Origin: Alitta virens
Lineage: Eukaryota > Annelida > Polychaeta > Phyllodocida > Nereididae
Assembly (NCBI GenBank): GCA_932294295.1
Contig: OW028585.1
Location: 25,902,313-25,966,312, forward strand
Direction: 5' to 3'
DNA: 64,000 nucleotides
Every line of letters starts with the position of its first letter. Within the stretch, counting starts at the first letter, position 1. Below are positions 57,736-64,000 of the stretch, piece after piece. The notes under the pieces were generated by a model. That model was not told where the DNA came from and made no database searches. It saw only the letters and a program-made list of their open reading frames with translations. A program made the position numbers and the translations under genes.

Positions 57736-59587
57736 TGTGCAATGCGCACTGTCCTGTTTTAGCCACTGGGGATAAGGGACTTCACGCCAAGTGTTTCCAC
57801 CCTCGCCGCGTGGAGGCCCAGGACCTTCAAGGGCTCTACATACATAGCAAATTAATGATGCTGAATGAATACCTGGACTGAAGCGCAGGGCAAATGCAAG
57901 AACTTAGTTACGTTCCTCAGAAGACAGTGCCCATTATACTTTTACAGGGTGGTAAAAGGATAAACCCTTGACCCTAAATGTCAGCCTGGCCATGGATGCG
58001 AGCTTTACTTGTGAAGTAAGGAACTTTAACAGAACCAAGTGTTGACTGTATCAGCATAAGATTTGAAATCTCCCTTTGCCAATCCTGCCAAACAGGCGTG
58101 ACAGGTATGTGCACTTGGCAAGGAATATTCCTCTTTCACTCAATGCACTACCAATAAGGCTAGCTAGATCAAGGCCTAGCTCAGTGGTAGTATGCTGGGC
58201 TGCACATCACTGGGACGTGTGTTCAAATCCAGCCCATGTTTGAAGATTGCTTCATCATTTGCCTCTTTGCCCGTTTCACCTACCCACCACACCAATAAAA
58301 CTGAGACAGAGCTGAGAAAAGCCCCAGTAGCTAATAAAGATGAGGTCAGTAGAAGCCTAAATATAAGAGTGTTTTCTATGTAGGACTACCTACGAGAATC
58401 AATGATGATAAAACTGGATAAGAGAATAAAATAAATATGTGCAAGAACACCCAGCAATGGAAAACAAATTGAGAAGTATCCCATACCTGCTTGATGGCTC
58501 TGTACAACCAAGAGCAAGACTACATACAGGCCCACGCCCATGAGCAAGAGAAAGCACAAGACCACAGGAATCTCTACACTTACATCAGAGCCAATAGAAA
58601 TGAGCAGTCACTTATTTGCCCCCTTGCGGATCCAGGGATGCAAAAGCTGCAAGTTTGACAATACAGACCAAGAACAGGCTGTATCGCCATTTACCATGTT
58701 CTAACCATCCTGCTACTACTACTTCTCTACCACCAACTCTAAGACTTAGTTGTATGCATGGTTGAACACGGCAAAATGTCAGAACACCTGCGTTTCAAAT
58801 GCTTTGCCATGTACAGAGCACGGAAGGAATTGAAGTCAAAAGACATTCCAAGGACTGTGAGACACCTTATGCTTGTATGTTATGTCTGCGTTTGCAAAGA
58901 CCAGAAAGAGACATTTGAAGATACATAAAACGGTGGGCAAGTGAATCACGTATGGCCAAGGATGAACAAGACTGCAAATAATTTCATACGTGGTCATACG
59001 TAGCACTTATACGTGATAGTCTGAACGCCCCTTTACTGGGAGCTGTGCCATAGGGGGTGGTGTTGCATTTCCCTAGTTTGTATAGTGCCCTCTGGAATTG
59101 ATGTTATGGTTCACCAATTCCTTATCCTTGAATCTTGAGTGTCATCTTCTTCCATTTCGGATGGTAGCGGGTCTTCTAAGATGGTTCCCTCACTAAGTCT
59201 TGTCCCGTATGATACTCGGCATTCCTGGACGGAGCTGGCAATGGGTCGTTGGAGACTGCTGTGCTTGTTGCCCTGTTGGTGATCTCAGGAACTGGGGAAA
59301 AACTTTGTCTGCTTTTTTTTAGTGTCCTTCTGGCTCTAAAGAATAATGGCTCGTGAGAGCCAACAGTATACATGGCTCCGTGGCTCTAGTTAGGAGTTTG
59401 ATTTCAAGGAATGAGAAAATCAAATGTGTTTTGACTGGATGAACTCAGGTGCTAGAAAGGAATGGCACGCTACTCCTGAGCTGAGATTTCTAGGAGCTTC
59501 TCAAAAGCAAAGGAGGCTTTGGTGCTTACGATGATGCAACCCCATTGTTTTTTTAAGCCTGAAGAATGCTATGATTATGTCAAGAAT
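57736..59587. other. Spacer with weak retroelement-like frames
   Basis: At 58550-58650 the plus strand reads HEQEKAQDHRNLYTYIRANR NEQSLICPLADPGMQKLQ, which faintly resembles a LINE linker region. Too weak to name. Otherwise nothing. Confidence 0.25.
58168..58242 (+). mobile_element. tRNA-like SINE head, third type
   Basis: GGCCTAGCTCAGTGGTAG (A box), then GTGTTCAAATCCAGCC (B box) 40 bp later. It is the only tRNA-like head in 51-64 kb that points to the plus strand, and its anticodon-region sequence differs from the main SINE family. It does not close into a clean cloverleaf by eye, so a functional tRNA is unlikely. Confidence 0.5.
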
Positions 59588-59600
59588 GTGAGACGACTGA

Positions 59601-59788
59601 GTGGGTGGGGTGATTAGGGCTTTATGTCCTGTATTTCTGCACCAGTTGGGCTAATTAGGACAGGCAGAGACCATGGCAATGAGACGAAGGATGTAATAGC
59701 CATCCAACTTAGGCTCGACCGGGAATCGAACCCGGGACCCAGTGGTTGGAAGCCCAGAGCGCTACCTCTGAGCTAGGCCCCGCCCCCA
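59601..59788 (-). mobile_element. tRNA-derived SINE, copy d
   Basis: Same family. Target duplication GTGAGACGACTGA at 59588-59600 and 59789-59801. Tail (CACC)n-like. Confidence 0.9.
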
Positions 59789-59976
59789 GTGAGACGACTG
59801 AAGAGATATGAGAATGACACAAACATGCTGCAACTTCAATCATATTTGGCCAGAGAAAGAATACATAGTAAAGATATGTTGCAATAGAATTGACTTGAGA
59901 AGTACTCAATATTATGAAAAATAATACTTATCTTACATGACAGTTTGATTCAGTCTTTATGATCAAGGTTGTCAGA

Positions 59977-60591
59977 TTACTTAAGATTTCTCACCTTAGC
60001 TTTGTCGTACACGCTCATTATTATACTAAGCATTTTAATGCCTACATTTTGGTTCATCAGTGTATAGTACAATGTATTTCTACCAATGTAGTCAAATGCT
60101 TTTGTGAAATGAACAAAGCAAAGATAGCTTTTGATATATAATTGGAGTATCCACAACGAAAAAAACACAGTTGTGCTTGCCCCTGGAATAAACCAAGTTG
60201 ACATGGATCATCAAGATTCAGAGCCTCATTTTTGTAATGGAGTCATTGGCGATAGAATCGAATATTTTCCCCATAACAACATTTATTGTAATTTTCCTAT
60301 AACTGTCTGGATCTGAATTATCTCTCCCTTTTTATGCAAAGCATAAGTTAGCTCTTCTGTGCACTGGGTAGGATATTCACCTCGATCCAGCATGTACTTA
60401 AACACCGCACAGAAGGATGTTACTAGTTTCTCACTTGCATATTTATAAACTTCAGCAGGTATGCAATCTTTTCCAGCAGCTTTGTTGCATTTTAGTTTCT
60501 TTAAGTGCAGTGTAACTTCATCCTCAGATATATACTTAGATGAGAAAGTCAAAATTAACATTCTTATGTCATCCGATTGTATTAAAAACAC
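59977..60591 (-). pseudogene. LINE reverse transcriptase fragment
   Basis: The minus strand reads EDEVTLHLKKLKCNKAAGKD CIPAEVYKYASE (60530-60420) and, in another frame further on, CFVHFTKAFDYIGRNTLYYT LMNQNVG (60120-60030). These are RT fingers and palm motif A (FxxxxKAFDxIxRxxL) of a LINE different from the others in the window. Frameshifted and truncated at both sides. Confidence 0.7.
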
Positions 60592-60860
60592 TGCTGTTTA
60601 TGTAAAAATAAAAGGCCATGTATCTATACCATATATTGTACTTAGTCTTCAGGGGTAACCGGTCTCTACCCACTTTGTTAGTTTTACTACGTCTAGAGCA
60701 TAAAGTTCAGATTGTTTGGCTCCTAGTTTGTAAATTTCTACTTATAAGCCATTGCTGGCTGGGTGTATACTGGTCGGATTTATTGCATTGGACTATAACG
60801 CCATCACATATTTTACTAGCTAAAGAATTGTTGCTGTTAATGAAAAGTGTTTGGTCGGGT

Positions 60861-61045
60861 GTGTGTGTGTGTGATTAGGGCTTTACGTCCTGTATTTCTG
60901 CACCAGTTGGGCTAATTAGGACAGGCAGAGACCATGGCAATGAGACAAAGGAGGAAACAGCCATCCAACTTAGGCTCAACCGGGAATCTAACCCGGGACC
61001 CAGCGGTTGGAAACCCAGAGCGCTACCTCTGAGCTAGGCCAGTTT
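60861..61045 (-). mobile_element. tRNA-derived SINE, copy e
   Basis: Same family, tail (CA)n, B box altered (GGTTAGATTCC). Target duplication TGTTTGGTCGGGT at 60848-60860 and 61046-61058. Its 5' end lacks the usual GGGCGGGGG leader. Confidence 0.9.
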
Positions 61046-61404
61046 TGTTTGGTCGGGTCCATTCGGTTAATTTGTCCAGATCTTTACATTTGTTCCATTG
61101 TTGGTCACCATTCTAATAGGATATAATTGTTTACAGCACCTAACACCAGGTGTCATAATGATACACGACAGTCACCTAGAGGAATATAGGAAAACTAACT
61201 CAATTTCTTTGGTATTTATGCCCAGTTTTGTTTGGTCGGGTCCATTCGGTTAATTTGTCCAGATCTTTACATTTGTTCCATTGTTGGTCACCATTCTAAT
61301 AGGATATAATTGTTTACAGCACCTAACACCAGGTGTCATAATGATACACGACAGTCACCTAGAGGAATATAGGAAAACTAACTCAATTTCTTTGGTATTT
61401 ATGG
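61039..61404. repeat. 183-bp tandem duplication
   Basis: Sequence from CCAGTTTTGTTTGGTCGGGT to 'TTTGGTATTTATG' occurs at 61039 and again at 61222, apparently without differences. Confidence 0.9.
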
Positions 61405-61868
61405 ATAATGGGTGCTGTTAATACAGATTGACCAAGTGTCAGACCAGTAGTGAGACTGCATAATGCAAATAACTGAAGTTTGAATATGCCAGAGGCAGTA
61501 AACTTCTCCGATCTAATGATGTTTATAATTTGAGTCCCTGTTTTCTTCTCTAAGGCAGCTGGTAATGATAATGATCAAATATATCTTTTATTTTTAATAC
61601 TTTTACAATTTTTAGTTGGATTTGATCAATTCATGAAATGGGAATAGTAGCGAACAGTTTGTGTGCTTGAAAAGTGGCCGCCCACATCAGGTAACAGATC
61701 ATAGCCATCAGAGTAAGAGACTTCCTTTTTAACTAGTTGGTAAGAGGGGTCTACATGGGTCCCAAAAATAGGAAGCAATATCCCATGTGGCCATCAAAGA
61801 GAAAAACCTGTCTTGCCACTTTTTGACTAAATGAGTAATAACTACAAATATCAAAACGGTTGTCTGTC
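61405..61868. other. Spacer, no gene seen
   Basis: Unassigned sequence. Confidence 0.35.
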
Positions 61869-61883
61869 ACTTTTTAAGGAGGT

Positions 61884-62072
61884 TTTGTTTGTTTGTGATT
61901 AGGGCTTTACGTCCTTTATTTTTGCACCTGTTGGGCTAATTAGGACAGGCAGGGACCATGGCAATGAGACGAAGGAGGAAACAGCCATCCAACTTAGGCT
62001 CGACCGGGAATCGAACCCGGGACCCAGCGGTTGGAAGCCCAGAGTGCTACCTCTGAGCTAGGCCCCCGCCCT
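61884..62072 (-). mobile_element. tRNA-derived SINE, copy f
   Basis: Same family, tail (ACAA)n. Target duplication ACTTTTTAAGGAGGT at 61869-61883 and 62073-62087. Head and both promoter boxes intact. Confidence 0.9.
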
Positions 62073-62115
62073 ACTTTTTAAGGAGGTATTCCTCTTACGC
62101 CCATCATTATTTAGG

Positions 62116-62303
62116 GTGGGTGGGTGATTAGGGCTTTACATCCTGTATTTCTGCACCTGGTGGGCTAATTAGGACAGGCAGAGACCATGGCAATAAGACG
62201 AAGGATGAAACAGCCATCCAACTTAGGCTCGACTGGGAATTGAACCCGGGACCCAGCGGTTGGAAGCCCAGAGCGCTAGCTACCTCTGAGCTAGGCCCCC
62301 GCC
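62116..62303 (-). mobile_element. tRNA-derived SINE, copy g
   Basis: Same family, tail (CACC)n. Target duplication CCATCATTATTTAGG at 62101-62115 and 62304-62318. The tRNA-like head has an extra GCTA (AGCGCTAGCTACC). It inserted only 13 bp from the right target duplication of copy f. Confidence 0.9.
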
Positions 62304-62628
62304 CCATCATTATTTAGGAGCTTCAGTGTCACTTTGTCCCTGGTTAAGAAGGGCAATGTCACACTCAATTTTGTTGATTTTTACCTTTATTTAATTATTA
62401 TACATTGTTAAGATATGGAAGAAGGTTAGCCCTACCAGTACAACATACAAAGGTATAAGAAATATTGTTTATGCAGTAGCATTAGAGTCTATAATCATGT
62501 TATGTCAAATTAATTTATTTAGTGTGTGTGTGTGTATGTTGTTATGCAGCTTTTTGAATGTGTCTGTGGTATCTAGGGCTGTACACCGGTTCTCGATATA
62601 CCGTTTGTACCGGTACAAGGATAACGAT

Positions 62629-62710
62629 GTGTGTGTGTGTGTGATTAGGACTTTACGTCCTGTATTTCTGCACCAGTTGGGCTAATTAGGACAGGCAGAG
62701 ACCATGGCAA
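62629..62710 (-). mobile_element. tRNA-derived SINE, copy h (5'-truncated)
   Basis: Only the 3' domain (CCATGGTCTCTGCCTGTCC to AAAGTCCTAATCAC) and a (CA)n tail. No tRNA-like head. Target duplication unclear because the flank merges with the GT run. Confidence 0.8.
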
Positions 62711-63105
62711 TTACATATGTTGTTATTTATGTATACTTTCTGGACTAATCAGTTTTACACTTGAACCTAACACACCATATTCACATGGAAAGTCCTTTTT
62801 TTCTCAAGTTCAAGTAAGTGACTTTTCCCATCAGCTAAATAAGATCTCATGACATGGCAGGCCTCTTTGAATAAATAAAGCCTTCCAATCAAGACTATTG
62901 TCTTACTTGAGTTATCCCTGGCAGCAGCCACTTGGCATGAAACAGGCAGTTTGGATTGTGGCCAAAATCAAAGCTCACTCTTGGAGAGGGTCCGGGATTC
63001 GTAGTGCAATCTGAGGAAAATGTGCAACTGACCTGAGTAATTCCAACAATTATTGATGTAATGAATATTATATTTATTGCAATAAAGGGTTGAACTGTCT
63101 GTCAG

Positions 63106-63161
63106 TTAGTGTTATTGTTTAATGCCTCATCAGCACCTGAGTGGGCTATGTAGAGGCTAAT
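63106..63161 (-). mobile_element. Same RNase H LINE, 3'-end copy 4
   Basis: Only 56 bp of the LINE 3' end (AGCCTCTACATAGCCCACTC and on to AACAATAACACTAAC) is left, flanked by AACTGTCTGTCAG at 63093-63105 and 63162-63174. This shows that a very short cDNA was integrated. Confidence 0.85.
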
Positions 63162-63466
63162 AACTGTCTGTCAGAATAAGACATAATTTATATTTTCATG
63201 CTTTATTTGGACAACATGTTTCCCATTTGGGTGACATAGCAATACTCGTGTTATTTACTAAGTATTTGAAATACGTCACAACATAATTATTTGACATTTT
63301 TCTCAGCCCCAAATTTAAAAATTGGTTTAGCTTTGACCTGTCAGGTTTGGCTAAATATTCTTTGGCAGGGAATCCTTTTAGAGTGAAAAGAAAAGGCCAA
63401 GACTAAGTAGGCTCTCACTCATAAGGAATGATATTGGTGATAAGTATCCATCAGGGATGATAATAT

Positions 63467-63501
63467 GGGGGGGGGGGAGCAATATATTACCCCCCCCCCC
63501 C
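63467..63501. repeat. G-run and C-run inverted pair
   Basis: Eleven G (63467-63477), a 12-nt spacer AGCAATATATTA, and twelve C (63490-63501). It can form a hairpin stem of G:C pairs. Confidence 0.9.
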
Positions 63502-63677
63502 AACCTTCAGTGCAATCAGTCCGGAAATTCACAAATGAAAATGGCCTTTTTTCTTCATACTTTCGTTTTGTTTCATTGTACTTCCTATCACATATAGCAT
63601 ATGTCCAACTCCAAAAATGTGTTTGCCATCAATGATCCACCATCACTTTACCCCTTGAAATGCCACTGGTGTCAGCG

Positions 63678-63817
63678 TGTGTGATTAGGGCTTTACCTCC
63701 TGTATTTCTGCACCAGTTGGGCTAATTAGGACAGGCAGAGACCATGGCAATGAGACGAAGGATGAAACAGCCATCCAACTTAGGCTCAACCGGGAATCGA
63801 ACCCGGGACCCAGCAGT
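63678..63817 (-). mobile_element. tRNA-derived SINE, copy i (5'-truncated)
   Basis: Starts inside the head after the anticodon region and keeps the B box GGTTCGATTCC. Target duplication CACTGGTGTCAGCG (63664-63677) versus CACTGATGTCAGTG (63818-63831), so truncation happened at insertion. Confidence 0.85.
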
Positions 63818-64000
63818 CACTGATGTCAGTGAAAGTGCTGCTTGTGCATTTAAAAAATGCCTTCCATTATCTCTGCATAAAAATTAGTATACATACATAT
63901 TTATGCAGAAGTCTTTTAGTTTATGTCAAATTCAACTTATAAACATGAGCGTCAGATCATATGAGAAAACATACAGTTGGAAATCAGAATTATTCAACCC

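Noticed and set aside
51828..63817. Functional tRNA genes
   Set aside because: The tRNA-like heads are parts of SINEs with tails and target duplications; several have altered boxes and all belong to one dispersed family.

Overview
The window is nuclear DNA from an invertebrate animal. Evidence for this is spliced exons with GT/AG borders, a BTB-BACK exon, a seven-transmembrane receptor, axonemal dynein heavy chain exons, AT-rich spacers, non-LTR retrotransposons, tRNA-derived SINEs and long minisatellites. I cannot fix the phylum. The SINE and LINE tails look like those of marine invertebrates such as molluscs, but that is only an impression. No prokaryotic operons, CRISPR arrays or viral genes were seen.

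Layout. 1-2.2 kb holds nothing recognisable. 2.2-6.5 kb is a nearly complete but broken CR1/L2-like LINE on the minus strand. 6.5-11.6 kb is spacer with an old tRNA-SINE and degenerate repeats. 11.7-16.2 kb is repeat-dense: two related elements with different internal VNTRs (26 bp and 20 bp), flanking a TATC microsatellite region with a 726-bp direct duplication and a foldback repeat. 16.2-22.7 kb is spacer with one CpG-rich patch. 22.7-26.0 kb is a plus-strand LINE with broken RT. 26.86-27.82 kb is the last exon of a BTB-BACK gene. 29.1-43.0 kb carries minus-strand exons of an axonemal dynein heavy chain C-terminal half. These have two in-frame stops, three frameshifts and an orphaned terminal exon, so I call it a pseudogene. 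Its introns hold a 1.7-kb TAA-flanked DNA element and another repeat. 43.3-46.2 kb has a SINE, an L1-like LINE tail, a 33-bp minisatellite, an unidentified broken coding region and a 35-bp minisatellite. 46.6-49.9 kb is a DD37E Tc1/mariner-type transposon split by a second, inverted copy of the TAA-flanked element. 52.8-54.6 kb has two 5'-truncated RNase H-bearing LINE copies. 54.68-56.25 kb is an intact single-exon GPCR, followed by a hAT transposase relic. 57.5-64 kb is dominated by SINE and LINE tails plus an RT fragment.

The only apparently intact host coding sequences are the BTB-BACK exon and the GPCR. The most informative observations are the nested transposon insertion, which dates events and gives exact termini and target site; the arrays of a GAGT/ACTC palindrome inside that element; the shared tail style and single orientation of all nine SINE copies and four LINE copies in 43-64 kb; and the decaying dynein gene.
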